Part shown: piece after piece, positions 1 through 14,340 of the stretch
Layout: each line of letters opens with the position of its first letter
Position numbering within the stretch: position 1 is the first letter of the stretch
Source: Plantago major
Lineage: Eukaryota > Streptophyta > Magnoliopsida > Lamiales > Plantaginaceae
NCBI GenBank assembly: GCA_026545765.1
Contig: CM048844.1
Location: 59,864,932 to 59,928,931 of the forward strand
Direction: 5' to 3'
DNA: 64,000 nucleotides
The notes under the pieces: model-generated
What the model was told of the DNA's origin: nothing
Databases searched by the model: none
The model's input: the letters and a program-made list of their open reading frames with translations, nothing else
Position numbers and translations under genes: made by a program

Positions 1-3000
1 CAAAATTGGGATAAACAACAAGCGAACAACTTTGAGAGATAAACAACACACTAAAGGGTGGGATAATGAGAAAGCGAAAAAGTCTATTGATTTAAAAATT
101 ACGAGAAAGGAGTAAGAGTATCACAAGCGAAGAACTCTAATTGAGTTAAACAACACAAAAGGAGTGGGATAAACAACAAGCGAACAACTCTGCGAGAGAT
201 AAACAACACACTAAAGGGTGGGATGATGAGAAAGCGAAAAGTCTATTGAGATTTAAAAATACGAGAAAGGAGTAAGAGTATCACAGCGAAGAACTAATTG
301 AGAGTTAAACAACACCAAAAGAGTGGGATAAACAACAAACGAACAACTGCTTGAGAGATAAACAACACACTAAAGGTGGGATAATGAGAAAGCGAAAAAG
401 TCATTAAGATTTAAAAAATTACAGAAAGGGTAAGAGTATCACAAGCGAAGAACTCTAATTGAGAGTTAAACAACACACAAAAGGTGGGATAAACAACAAG
501 CGAACAACTCTTGAGAGATAAACAACACACTAAAGGTGGGATAATGAGAAAGCGAAAAAGTCTGCGAGATTTAAAAATACAGAAAGGAGTAAGAGTATCA
601 CAAGCGAAGAACTCTAATTGAGAGTTAAACAACACAAAAGGTGGGATAAACAACAAGCGAACAACTTTGAGAGATAAACAACACACTAAAGGTGGGATAA
701 TGAGAAGCGAAAAAGTCTATTCGAGATTTAAAAATTACAGAAAGGAGTAAGAGTATCAAACGAAGAACTCTAATTAGAGTTAAACAACACAAAAGGAGTG
801 GGATTAACAACAAGCGAACAACTGCTTGAGAGATAAACAACACTAAAGGTGGGATTATGAGAAACAAAAAGGTCTATTGAGATTTAAAAATTACACGAGA
901 AAGAGTAAGAGTATCACAAGCGAAGAACTCTAATTAAGTTAAACAACACACAAAAGGTGGGATTAACAACAAGCGAACAACTCTGCTTGAGAGATAAACA
1001 ACACACTAAAAGGTGGGATAATGAGAAAGCGAAAAAGTCTATTGAGATTTAAAATACATGAAGGTAAGAGTATCTCAAGCGAAGAACTCTAATTAGAGTT
1101 AAACAACACACAAAGAATTGGGATAAACAACGAACAACTGCAGCAGAGATAAACAACACACTAAAGGAGTGGGATAATGAGAAAGCGAAAAGTCTATTGA
1201 GATTTAAAAATACGGAGAAAGGAGTAAGAGTATCACAAGCGAAGAACTCTAATTGAGAGTTAAACAACACCAAAAGGAGTGGGATAAACAACAAGCGAAC
1301 AACTCTGCTTGAGAGATAAACAACACACAAAGGTGGGATAATGAAAGAAAAAAAAGTATTGATTTAAAAATACCGAGAAAAGTAAAGAGTATCATAAGCG
1401 AAGAACTCTAATGGAGTTAAACAACACACAAAAGGAGTGGGATAAACAACAAACGAACAACTCCTTGAGATAAACAACACACTAAAGGTGGGATGATGAG
1501 AAAGCGAAAAGTCTGTCGAGATTTAAAAATACGAGAAAAGGTAAGAGTATCAAGCGAAGAACTCTATTAAGAGTTAAACAACACAAAAGTGGGATAAACA
1601 ACAAGCGAACAACTTGAGAGATAAACAACACTAAAGGAGTGGGATAATGAGAAAGCGAAAAAGTCTATTGATTTAAAAATACAGAAAGGAGTAAAGTATC
1701 TCAAGCGAAGAACTCTAATTAAGAGTTAAACAACAAACAAAAGTGGGATAAACAACAACAACTGCATGAGAGATACAACACACTAAAGGTGGGATAATGA
1801 AAGCGAAAAAGTCTATTGAGATTTAAAAATACACGAGAAAGGAGTAAGAGTATCACAAAGCGAAGAACTCTAATTGAGGTTAAACAACACACAAAGGTGG
1901 GATAAACAACAAGCGAACAACTCTGCTTGAGAGATAAACAACACACAAAGGTGGGATAATGAGAAAAGAAAAAGTCTATTGAGATTTAAAATATACGAGA
2001 AAGGAGTAAGAGTATCACAAGCGAAGAACTCTAATTGAGAGTTAAACAACACCTGAAAGGTGGGATAAACAACAAGCGAACAACTCTTGAGAGATAAACA
2101 ACACACTAAAGGTGGGATAATGAGAAGCGAAAAAGTCTATTGAGATTTAAAAATACAGAAAGGTAAGAGTATCACAAGCGAAGAACTCTAATTGGAGTTA
2201 AACAACACAAAAAGTGGGATAAACAACAAAGCGAACAACTTGCTTGAGAGATAAACAACACACTAAAGGGTGGGATAATGAGAAGCGAAAAGTCTATTGA
2301 GATTTAAAAATTACAGAAAGGTAAGAGTATCAAAATGAAGAACTCTAATTGAGTTAAACAACACACAAAGGTGGGATAAACAACAAGCGAACAACTTGAG
2401 AGATAAACAACACTAAAGGTGGGATAATGAAGCGAAAAAGGTCTATTGATTTAAAAATTACACGAGAAAGGAGTAAGAGTATCACAAGCGAAGAACTCTA
2501 ATTGAGAGTTAAACAACACAAAAGAGTGGGATTAACAACAAGCGAACAACTCTTGAGAGATAAACAACACAAAAGGTGGGATAATGAAAGCGAAAAAGTC
2601 TATTGAGTTTAAAAATACAGAAAGGGTAAAGAGTATCACAAACGAAGAACTAATTAGAGTTAAACAACACAAAAGGTGGGATAAACAACAAGCGAACAAC
2701 TCAGAGAGATAAACACACTAAAGGTGGGATAATGAGAAGCGAAAAAGTCTATTGATTTAAAAATACACAGAAAGGAGTAAGAGTATCACAAGCGAAGAAC
2801 TCTAATTGAAGTTAAACAACAACAAAAGTGGGATAAACAACAAGCGAACAACACTTGAGAGATAAACAACACCCTAAAGGAGTGGGATGATGAGAAAGAA
2901 AAAGTATTAAGATTTAAAAATTACGAGAAAGAGTAAGAGTATCACAAGCGAAGAACTCAATTTGAGTTAAACAACACAAAAGGTGGGATAAACAACAAGC

Positions 3001-6000
3001 GAACAACTGCAGAGAGATAAACAACACACTAAAGGAGTGGGATAATGAGAAGCAAAAAGTCTATTCGAGATTTAAAATTACACAGAAAGGAGTAAGAGTA
3101 TCACAAGCGAAGAACTCAATTAAGAGTTAAACAACACACAAAAGGAGTGGGATAAACAACAAGCGAACAACTTTGCGAGAGATAAACAACACACTAAAGG
3201 AGTGGGATAATGAGAAGCGAAAAAAGTCTATTGAGATTTAAAAATTATACAGAAAGGAGTAAGAGTATCACAAGCGAAGAACTCTAATTAAGAGTTAAAC
3301 AACACACAAAAGTGGGATAAACAACAACGAACAACTCTTGAGAGATAAACAACACACTAAAGGAGTGGGATAATGAAAGCGAAAAAAGTCTATTGAGATT
3401 TAAAAATACACAGAAAGGGTAAAGTATCACAAATGAAGAACTCTAATTGAGGTTAAACAAACACAAAGGTGGGATAAACAACAACGAACAACTCCACTTG
3501 AGAGATAAACAACACACTAAAAGGTGGGATAATGAGAAAAAAAGTATATTGAGATTTAAAATATACGAGAAAGGAGTAAGAGTATCACAAGCGAAGAACT
3601 AATTGAGAGTTAAACAACACAAAAAGAGTGGGATAAACAACAAGCGAACAACTCTTGAGAGATAAACAACACACTAAAGGTGGGATGAGAAAGCGAAAAA
3701 GTCTATTGAGATTTAAAAAATACGAGAAAGGAGTAAGAGTATCTCAAGCGAAGAACTCTAATTGAGTTAAACAACACAAAAGGTGGGATAAACAACAAGC
3801 GAACAACTCCTTGAGAGATAAACAACACTAAAGGGTGGGATAATGAGAAGCGAAAAGGTCTATTCGAGATTTAAAAATTACAGAAAGGAGTAAGAGTATC
3901 ACAGACGAAGAACTCTAATTAAGAGTTAAACAACACACAAAGGTGGGATTAACAACAAGCGAACAACTGCTTGAGAGATAAACAACACACTAAAGGTGGG
4001 ATAATGAGAAGCGAAAAGTCTATTGATTTAAAAATTACACGAGAAAGGAGTAAGAGTATCACAAGCGAAGAACTACAATTGAGAGTTAAACAACACAAAA
4101 GGTGGGATAAACAACAAGCGAACAACTCCTTGAGAGATAAACAACACACTAAAGGTGGGATAATGAGAAAAGAAAAAGTCTATTAAAGATTTAAAAATAT
4201 ACGAGAAAGGAAGAGTATCACAAGCGAAGAACTAATTGAGAGTTAAACAACAAACAAAAGTGGGATAAACAACAAGCGAACAACTCTTGAGAGATAAACA
4301 ACACACTAAAGGTGGGATGATGAGAAAGAAAAAGTCTATTGAGATTTAAAAATACAGAGAAAGGAGTAAGAGTATCACAAGCGAAGAACTCTAATTGAGG
4401 TTAAACAACACACAAAGGAGTGGGATAAACAACAAGCGAACAACTTGCTTGAGAGATAAACAACACACTAAAGGTGGGATGATGAGAAAGAAAATCTATT
4501 GAGATTTAAAAATTACAGAAAGGAGTAAGAGTATCACAAGCGAAGAACTCTAATTAAGAGTTAAACAACACACAAAGGAGTGGGATAAACAACAAGCGAA
4601 CAACTCTCTTGAGAGATAAACAACACACTAAAGGTGGGATAATGAAAGCGAAAAAAGTCTATTCGAGATTTAAAATTACGGAAAGGAGTAAGAGTATCAC
4701 AAGCGAAGAACTCTAATTAGAGTTAAACAACACACAAAAGTGGGATTAACAACAAGCGAACAACTGCTTGAGATAAACAACACTAAAGGAGTGGGATAAT
4801 GAGAAGCGAAAAAGTATTGAGATTTAAAAATACACAGAAAGGAGTAAAGAGTATCACAAATGAAGAACTCTAATTGAGGTTAAACAACACACAAAGGTGG
4901 GATAAACAACAAGCGAACAACTCACTTGAGATAAACAACACACTAAAGGAGTGGGATAATGAGAAAGCGAAAAAGTCTAGAGATTTAAAAATACGAGAAA
5001 GGAGTAAGAGTATCACAAACGATAAACGCTAATTCAGTGTTAAACAACAAACAAAAGGAGTGGCATAATCAACAAACGAACAACTCCACTTGAGAGATAA
5101 ACAACACCCTAAAGGAGTGGGATAATGAGAAAAGAAAAATAATTTTTGATTTAAAAAATACAGAGAAAGGAGTAAGAGTATCAAAAACGAAAAACACTAA
5201 TTGAGAGTTAAACAACACACAAAAGGAGTGGGATAAACAACAAACGAACAACTCTGCTTGAGAGATAAACAACACACTAAAGGAGTGGGATGATGATAAA
5301 CGAAAAAGTCTATTCGAGATTTAAAAAATACGGAAAGGGTAAGAGTATCACAAGCGAAGAACTACAATTAAGAGTTAAAACACAAAAAGGATTGGGATAA
5401 ACAAGCGAACAACTCACTTGAGAGTTATACAACACACTAAAGGAGTGGGATAATGAGAAAAGAAAAAGTATATTCGAGATTTAAAAAATACAAGAGTATC
5501 ACAAGCGAAGAACTCTAATTAGGTTAAACAACACACAAAAGGTGGGATAAACAACAAGAACAACTCTGAGAGATAAACAACACACTAAAGAGTGGGATAA
5601 TGAAAAAAAAAGTCTATTGATTTAAAAAATTACGAGAAAGGGTAAGAGTATCACAAGCGAAGAACTCTAATTGGAGTTAAACAACACAAAAGAGTGGGAT
5701 AAACAACAAGCGAACAACTCGAGATAAACAACACACTAAAGGTGGGATGATGAAAGCGAAAAAAGTCTATTGAGATTTAAAAAATACGAGAAAGGAGTAA
5801 AAGTATCACAAGCGAAGAACTCTAATTGAGTTAAACAACACAAAAGGATTGGGATAAACAACAAGCGAACAACTCTGCTTGAGAGATAAACAACACTGTA
5901 AAGGAGTGGGATAATGAGAAAAAAAAGTCTATTGAGATTTAAAAATACAGAAAAGGTAAGAGTATCACAAGCGAAGAACTCTAATTGAGGTTAAACAACA

Positions 6001-9000
6001 CAAAAGGTGGGATAAACAACAACGAACAACACTTGAGAGATAAACAACACACTAAAGGGTGGGATAATGAAAGCGAAAAGTCTATTGAGATTTAAAAATA
6101 CAGAAAGGAGTAAGAGTATCAGCGAAGAACTCTAATTGAGAGTTAAACAACACAAAAAGGTGGGATAAAACAAGCGAACAACTCTTGAGAGATAAACAAC
6201 ACAAAAGGGTGGGATGATGAAAGCGAAAAAGTCTATTCGATTTAAAAATTACGAGAAAGTAAAGTATCAAGCGAAGAACTCTAATTGAGTTAAACAACAC
6301 CTGAAAATTGGGATAAACAACAAGCAACAACTTTTGAGAGATAAACAACACTAAAGGTGGGATAATGAAAGCGAAAAAGTCTATTGATTTAAAAATACAG
6401 AAAGGAGTAAGAGTATCACAAGCGAAGAACTCTAATTAGAGTTAAACAACACAAAGGAGTGGGATAAACAACAAGCGAACAACTCTTGAGAGATAAACAA
6501 CACACAAAGGTGGGATAATGAGAAGCGAAAAAGTCTATTGAGATTTAAAAATACGAGAAAGGAGTAAGAGTATCACAGCGAAGAACTCTAATTGAGGTTA
6601 AACAACACAAAAGGTGGGATAAACAACAAACGAACAACTCCGTGAGAGATAAACAACACACTAAAGGTGGGATAATGAGAAAGAAAAAAGTCATTGATTT
6701 AAAAATACGGAGAAAGGAGTAAGAGTATCACAAGCGAAGAACTCTAATTAAGTTAAACAACACACAAAAGGTGGGATAAACAACAAACAACTCTTGAGAG
6801 ATAAACAACACTAAAGGAGTGGGATAATGAGAAGCGAAAAATACGAGATTTAAAAAATACAGGAGAAAGGAGTAAGAGTATCAAGCGAAGAACTCTAATT
6901 AGAGTTAAACAACACAAAAGGTGGGATAAACAACAAGAACAACTGCAGAGAGATAAACAACACACTAAAGGAGTGGGATAATGAAGAAGAAAAAGTCTAT
7001 TAAATTTAAAATTACGAGAAAGGGTAAGAGTATCAAAAGAAAAACTAATTGAAAGTTAAACAACACCAAAAGGAGTGGGATAAACAACAAGCGAACAACT
7101 GCTTGAGAGGTAAACAACACACTGAAGGAGTGGGATGATGAGAAACGAAAAAAGTCTATTGAGATTTAAAAATTACGAGAAAGGGTAAGAGTATCAGCGA
7201 AGAACTCTAATGGGTAAACAACACACAAAGGTGGGATAAACAACAAAAACATCTGCTGAGAGATAAACAACACTAAAGAGTGGGATAATGAAAGCGAAAA
7301 GTCTATGAGATTTAAAAATTACGAGAAAGGAGTAAGAGTATCAAGCGAAGAACTCTAATGGTTAAACAACACACAAAAGGTGGGATAAACAACAAACGAA
7401 CAACTCTGCTTGAGAGATAAACAACACACTAAAGGTGGGATAATGAGAAGCGAAAAGTCTATTCGATTTAAAAAATACAGAATGGAGTAAAAGTATCACA
7501 AGCGAAGAACTCAATTGGAGTTAAACAACACACAAAAGGGTGGGATAAACAACAAGCGAACACAACTACTTGAGAGATAAACAACACACAAAAGAGTGGG
7601 ATAATGAAAGCGAAAAAGTCTATTGAGATTTAAAATATACAGAGAAAGGTAAGAGTATCACAAGCGAAGAACACTAATTGGAGTTAAACAACACACAAAA
7701 GGTGGGATAAACAACAACGAACAACTCTGCTTAAGAGATAAACAACACACTAAAGGAGTGGGATGATGATAAACGAAAAAAGTCTATTAAGTTTAAAAAT
7801 ACAGAAAGGGTAAGAGTATCACAAGCGAAGAACTACAATTGAGAGTTAAACAACACAAAGGGTGGGATAAACAACAAGCGAACAACTCTTGAGAGATAAA
7901 CAACACCTAAAGGGTGGGATAATGAAGCGAAAAAAGTCTATTAAGATTTAAAAATTACGAAAGGAGTAAGAGTATCACAAGCGAAGAACTCTAATTAAGA
8001 GTTAAACAACACAAAGGTGGGATTAACAACAAGCGAACAACTTGAGAGATAAACAACACACTAAAGAGGTGGGATAATGAGAAAAAAAGTCTATTGAGAT
8101 TTAAAAATACAGAGAAGGAGTAAGAGTATCACAAGCGAAGAACTCTAATTAAGAGTTAAACAACACACAAAAGTGGGATAAACAACAAGCAACAACTCTT
8201 GAGAGATAAACAACACACTAAAGGGTGGGATAATGAGAAAGCGAAAAAGTCTATTAAGATTTAAAAATTACGAGAAAGGAGTAAGAGTATCAAACGAAGA
8301 ACTAATTAGAGTTAAACAACACAAAAGGAGTGGGATTAACAACAACGAACAACTGCTTGAGAGATAAACACACTAAAGGAGTGGGATAATGAGAAGCAAA
8401 AAGTCTATTGAGATTTAAAAAATACGAGAAAGTAAAAGTATCAAGCGAAGAACTCTAATGAGTTAAACAACACACAAAAGTGGGATAAAACAAGCAGACA
8501 ACTGCTTGAGATAAACAACACAAAGGAGTGGGATAATGAAAGAAAAAAGTCTATTAAGATTTAAAATATACGAAAAGGAGTAAGAGTATCACAAGCGAAG
8601 AACTCTAATTGAGTTAAACAACACACAAAGGTGGGATAAACAACAAACGAACAACTCCTTTGAGAGATAAACAACACACTAAAGGGTGGGATGAGAAAGC
8701 GAAAAAGTCTGAGATTTAAAAATACGAGAAGTAAGAGTATCACAAGCGAAGAACTCTAATGGAGGTTAAACAACACAAAAGGTGGGATAAACAACAAGCG
8801 AACAACTGCTTGAGAGATAAACAACACACTAAAGGTGGGATAATGAGAAAGCAAAAAGCATTAGATTTAAAAATACAGGAATGGAGTAAGAGTATCACAA
8901 GCGAAGAACTAATTGAGGTTAAACAACACAAAAGAGTGGGATAAACAACAAGCGAACAACTGCTTGAGAGATAAACAACACACTAAAGGGTGGGATAATG

Positions 9001-10839
9001 AGAAGAAAAAAGTCTATTAGATTTAAAAATACAGAAAGGAGTAAGAGTATCATAAGCGAAGAACTCTAATTGAGTTAAACAACACAAAAGGTGGGATAAA
9101 CAACAACGAACAACTCTTGAGAGATAAACAACACACTAAAGGTGGGATAATGAGAAAGCGAAAAAGTCTATTGATTTAAAAATTACAGAGAAAAGAAAGT
9201 ATATCACGAAGAAGAACTCTAATGGAGTTAAACAACACAAAAGGTGGGATAAACAACAAGCGAACAACTCTTGAGAGATAAACAACACCTTAAAGGTGGG
9301 ATAATGAAGCGAAAAAGTCTATTGAGATTTAAAAATACAGAAAGGAGTAAGAGTATCACAAAGAAGAACTCTAATTGAGTTAAACAACACAAAGGTGGGA
9401 TTAACAACAAGCGAACAACTTTGCTTGAGATAAACAACACACTAAAAGGGTGGGATAATGAGAAGCGAAAAAGTCTATTGAGATTTAAAAATTACAGAAA
9501 GGGTAAGAGTATCACAAGCGAAGAACTCTAATTGAGAGTTAAACAACACAAAAGGGTGGGATAAACAACAAACGAACAACTTGAGAGATAAACAACACAC
9601 TAAAGGGTGGGATGATGAGAAAAAAAAAGTCTATTGAGATTTAAAAAATTACAGAAAGTAAAGAGTATCAAAGCGAAGAACTCTAATTGGGAGTTAAACA
9701 ACACACAAGAGTGGGATAAACAACAAGCGAACAACTACGCTTGAGAGATAAACAACACACTAAAGGAGTGGGATGATGAGAAGCAAAAAAGTCTATTCGA
9801 TTTAAAAATACACGAAAAGGAGTAAGAGTATCATGGGCGAAGAACTCTAATTAAGTTAAACAACACACAAAAGTGGGATAAACAACAAGCGAACAACTCT
9901 TGAGATAAACAACACACTAAAGGAGTGGGATCATGAGAAGCGAAAAAAGTCTATTGATTTAAAAATACGGAGAAGGAGTAAAGTATCTCAAGAAGAACTC
10001 TAATTAAGGTTAAACAACACACAAAGAGTGGGATAAACAACAAGCGAACAACTCACTTGAGAGATAAACAACACACTAAAGGAGTGGGATAATGAAAGAA
10101 AAAGTCTATTGATTTAAAAATACGGAAAGGGTAAAGTATCACAGACGAAGAACTCAATTTGAGTTAAACAACACACAAAAAGGTGGGATAAACAACAAGC
10201 GAACAACTGCACGAGAGATAAACAACACACTAAAGGAGTGGGATAATGAGAAGAAAAAAAGTCTATTCAGATTTAAAAATTACAGAAAGGAGTAAGAGTA
10301 TCAAATGAAGAACTCAATTGGAGTTAAACAACACAAAAGTGGGATAAACAACAAGCGAACAACTACTTTGAGAGATAAACAACACACTAAAGGTGGGATG
10401 ATGAGAAACAAAAAAGTAAATTAGATTTAAAAATACGGAAAGGAGTAAGAGTATCTCAAGCGAAGAACTACAATTAAGAGTTAAACAACACAAAGGTGGG
10501 ATTAACAACAAGGAACAACTCTTGAGAGATAAACAACACACAAGAGGTGGGATAATGAGAAAGAAAAAGTCTATTGAGATTTAAAATTACGAGAAAGAGA
10601 AAAGTATCAAGCGAAGAACTCTGATTAGAGTTAAACAACACATGAAAGAGTGGGATTAACAACAAGCGAACAACTGCTTGAGAGATAAACAACACTGAAA
10701 GGAATGGGATAATGAAAGAAAAAAGTCTATTCAGATTTAAAAATACGAGAATGGAGTAAGAGTATCATAAGCGAAGAACTCTAATTAGAGTTAAACAACA
10801 CACAAAGAGTGGGATAAACAACAAGCGAACAACTCTTAC

Positions 10840-10899
10840 GAGAGATAAACAACCTAAAGGAGACAAAAGGGTGGGATAAACAACAAACGAACAACTCAC
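10840..10899 (+). repeat. Extra A/C hybrid subunit (60 bp)
   Basis: Two GAGAGATAAAC anchors lie only 60 bases apart. The insert starts as subunit A (GAGAGATAAACAACCTAAAGG) and continues as subunit C (GGGTGGGATAAACAACAAAC), so a monomer carries four subunits. This is the product expected from unequal exchange between the A and C GTGGGATAA boxes. Confidence 0.8.
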
Positions 10900-12770
10900 G
10901 AGAGATAAACAACACACTAAAGGTGGGATATGAGAAAAGAAAAAGTATATTGATTTAAAAATACAGGAGAAAGGTAAGAATATCACAAGCGAAGAACACT
11001 AATTGAGTTAAACAACACAAAAGGTGGGATAAACATCAAACGAACAACTTTGCAGAGATAAACAACACAAAGGGTGGGATAAGAAGAAGCGAAAAAGTTT
11101 ATTAAGTTTAAAAATTACTGAGAAAGGAGTAAAAGAGTATCTCAGCGAAGAACTACAATTAGAGTTAAACAACACAAAAGAATTGGGATAAACAACAAAC
11201 AACTCTTGAGAGATAAACAACACATTAAAGGAGTGGGATAATGAAAGCGAAAGAGTCTATTGAGTTTTAAAATTACGGAAAGGAGAAGAGTATAAAAGCG
11301 AAGAACTACAATTAAAAGTTAAACAACACCTGAAAGAGTGGGATTAACAACAAAGCGAACAACTGCTTGAGATAAACAACACACTAAAGGGTGGGATAAT
11401 GAGAAGCGAAAAAGTCTATTGAGATTTAAAATTACAGAAAGGAGTAAAAGTATCACAAATGAAGAACTCTAATTGAGGTTAAACAACACCTGAAAGGTGG
11501 GATAAACAACAAACGAACAACTCCATTGAGGATAAACAACACACTAAAGGTGGGATGAAAGCGAAAAGTCTGTTGATTTAAAAAATACGAGAAAGGGTAA
11601 AAGTATCAAAGCGAAAACACTGGTGGAGTTAAACAACTACAAAAGGTGTGATAAACAACAAGCGAACAACCTTTGAGATAAATAACACCTAAAAGGTGGG
11701 ATAGTGATAAAAGAAAAGTCTGTTTGAGATTTAAAATTACAAGAATGGAGTAAGAGTATCAAAGCGAAAAACCTAATTGAGGTTAAACAACACACAAAAG
11801 GGTGGGATAAACAACAAGCGAACATCTACTTGAGAGATAAACAACACCTAAAGGGTGGGATGGGGAAATGAAAAAGGTCTATTGATTTAAAATTACGACG
11901 AAAGGAGAAGAGTATCAAGAAGAAGAACTCTAGTGGAGTTAAACAACAAACAAAAGGAGTGGGATAAACAACTCTGCTTGAGAGATAAACAACACATTAA
12001 AGGTGGGATAATGAAAGCGAAAAAGTCATTGATTTAAAAATTACGAGAAGGAGAAAGAGTATCAAGCAGAAGAACTCTAATGTAAAGTTAAACAACACAC
12101 AAAAGGTGGGATTAACAACAAGCGAACAACTCAGCTTGAGATAAACAACACACTAAAGGTGGGATAATGAGAAGCAAAAAGTCTATTGATTTAAAAAATT
12201 ACGAGAAAGATGAGTATCAAGAGAAGAACAATTATGGGTTAAACAACACACAAAAAGGTGGGATAAACAACAAGCGAACAACTCCATGAGATAAACAACA
12301 CACCTGAAAGGAATTGGGATTATGAAAGCGAAAAAGTCTATTCGATTTAAAAAAGTACAGAGAAAGGAGTAAGAGTATCACAGCGAAGAACACTAATTGA
12401 GGTTAAACAACACCTGAAAGGTGGGATAAACAACAAGCGAACAACACCTTGAGAGATAAACAACACACAAAAAGGTGGGATTATGAAAAGCAAAAAAGTC
12501 TGTTGAGATTTAAAATTACGAGAGAAAGGAGTAAAGAGAGAGTATACTGAAGAACACTAAAGAGTTAAACAACACAAAGAGTGGGATTAACAACAAAGCG
12601 AACAACTACTTAAGAGATAAACAACACACTGAAAGGTGGGATGAGAAGCAGAAAAGTATATTCGAGATTTAAAAAATACAGAGAAAGGAGTAAGAGTATC
12701 AAAAGCGAAGAACTAATGAGAGTTAAACAACACAAAGATTGGGATAAACAACAAGCGAACATCTTTGCAC

Positions 12771-12820
12771 GAGAGATAAACAACACACTAAGGTGGGATA
12801 AACAAGCGAACAGCTGGCAC
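12771..12820 (+). repeat. Extra A/C hybrid subunit (~50 bp)
   Basis: After the anchor at 12,771 the sequence is A-like to GGTGGGATAA, then C-like (ACAAGCGAACAGCT), and the next anchor GAGATAAACA follows at about 12,821. The next anchor after that is near 12,968, so the local unit is about four subunits long. Confidence 0.75.
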
Positions 12821-14290
12821 GAGATAAACAAGGAGTGGGATAAGAGAAGCGAAAAGTATATTGAGTTAAAAATACAGGAGAAAGGGGTAAGAGTATCAAA
12901 GCGAAGAACTCTAATGGAGTTAAACAACACCTGAAAAGTGGGATAAACAAAGAAATGAACAAACTCATGAGATAAACCTTTACAAAAGGTAAAGTACTGC
13001 CGTAACAAGCGAACAACTTTGAGAGATAAACAACACCTAAAAGGTGGGATGATGAAAGCGAAAAGTCTATTCAATTTAAAAATTACAGCAAGGAAAGGGT
13101 AAGAGTATCAATGAAGAACTCTAATTAGGGAAAACAACACACAAAAGGTGGGATTAACAACAAGCGAACAACCTTGAGAGATCTCGCTAAACAACACAAA
13201 GGGGTGGGATAATGAGAAGCGAAAAAAAGTTTGAGATTTAAAAAATACGGAAGAGAAAGGTATCACAAGCGAAGAACTCTAATGGAGTTAAACAACACAC
13301 AAAGGTGGGATAAACAACAAGCGAACAACTCTCTGCTTGAGGATAAACAACACATTAAAGGGTGGGATGAAAGAAAAAAAGTCTATTAGATTTAAAAATT
13401 ACGAGAAAGGAGTAAAAGTATCACAGACCCGAAGAAGAACTCTAATTAGGGTTCAACAACACAAAAGGTGGGATTAACAACAAACAACTCTGCTTGAGAG
13501 ATAAACAACACCTGAAAGAATTGGGATTATGAAAGCAAAAAAGTCTGACGAGATTTAAAATTACGAGAAAGTAAGAGTATCATAGCGAAGAACAGTAGTA
13601 TGGGAGAGTTAAACAACACCAAAAGGTGGGATTAACAACAAGCGAACAACTTGACTGCAGCGAGATAAACAACACACTAAAGGTGGGATAATGAAAGCGA
13701 AAAAGTCTGTCGAGATTTAAAAATACAGAAGAGTAAGTATCACAAGCGAAGCGTCCCCAACTAGGGATTAAACAACACACGAAAGAGTGGGATAAACATG
13801 AAACGAACAACTCCACACTTGAGAGATAAACAACACACTGGAAAAGTGGGATGATGAAAGCAAAGTCTATTGAAGTTTAAAAAATACGAGAATGGTAAAG
13901 TATCCATGAAGAACTCTAATGGAGAGTTAAACAACAACACAAAAGGTGGGATAACAATAAAACAACTGCATGAGATAAACAACACCTGAAAATTGGGATA
14001 ATGAAAGCGAAAAAGTCTATTAAAGTTTAAAATTACGAATGAGAAAGGGTAGAGTATCAAAGAAGAACACTAATTAAGGTTAAACAACACACAAAGGTAG
14101 TGGGATTAACAACAAAGCGAACAACTGAGAGATAAACAACACACTAAAAGTGGGATAATGAGAAACGAAAAAGTCTATTGAGATTTAAAAAATACGAGAA
14201 TGGAGTAAGAGTATCACAAATGAAGAACTACAATTATGAGTTAAACAACACACAAAAGAATTGGGATTAACAACAAACGAACAACTGCTT

Positions 14291-14340
14291 TGAGATAAAC
14301 AACACAAAGGGAGTGGGATAAACAACAAAACAGCTCACAG
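14291..14340 (+). repeat. Extra A/C hybrid subunit (~50 bp)
   Basis: TGAGATAAACAACACAAAGG (A start) leads into GAGTGGGATAAACAACAAAA (C end), and the next anchor AGAGATAAACAACACAC is at about 14,341. Same breakpoint region as the other hybrids. Confidence 0.75.

Larger units (their letters stand above)
1..14280 (+). repeat. Satellite block I, indel-rich monomers
   Basis: Regular monomers of the short type, mostly 155-165 bp. They carry many small deletions at the same few places: the AAAGGAGTGGG box shrinks to AAGGTGGG, AAAGTGGG or AATTGGG. The A/B junction TCTATTCGAGATTT shrinks to TCTATTGATTT. The C/A junction CAACTCTGCTTGAG shrinks to CAACTTGAG. A few full-length monomers occur near 5,010-5,290. 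Divergence rises from about 11,200 onward. No gene is supported in the block; its - strand reading frames are satellite translations. Confidence 0.85.

Noticed and set aside
12961..13010. Foreign insertion at CCTTTACAAAAGGTAAAGTA
   Set aside because: Only about 40 bases differ from the satellite, and both sides resume subunit C; better read as local slippage than as an inserted element.
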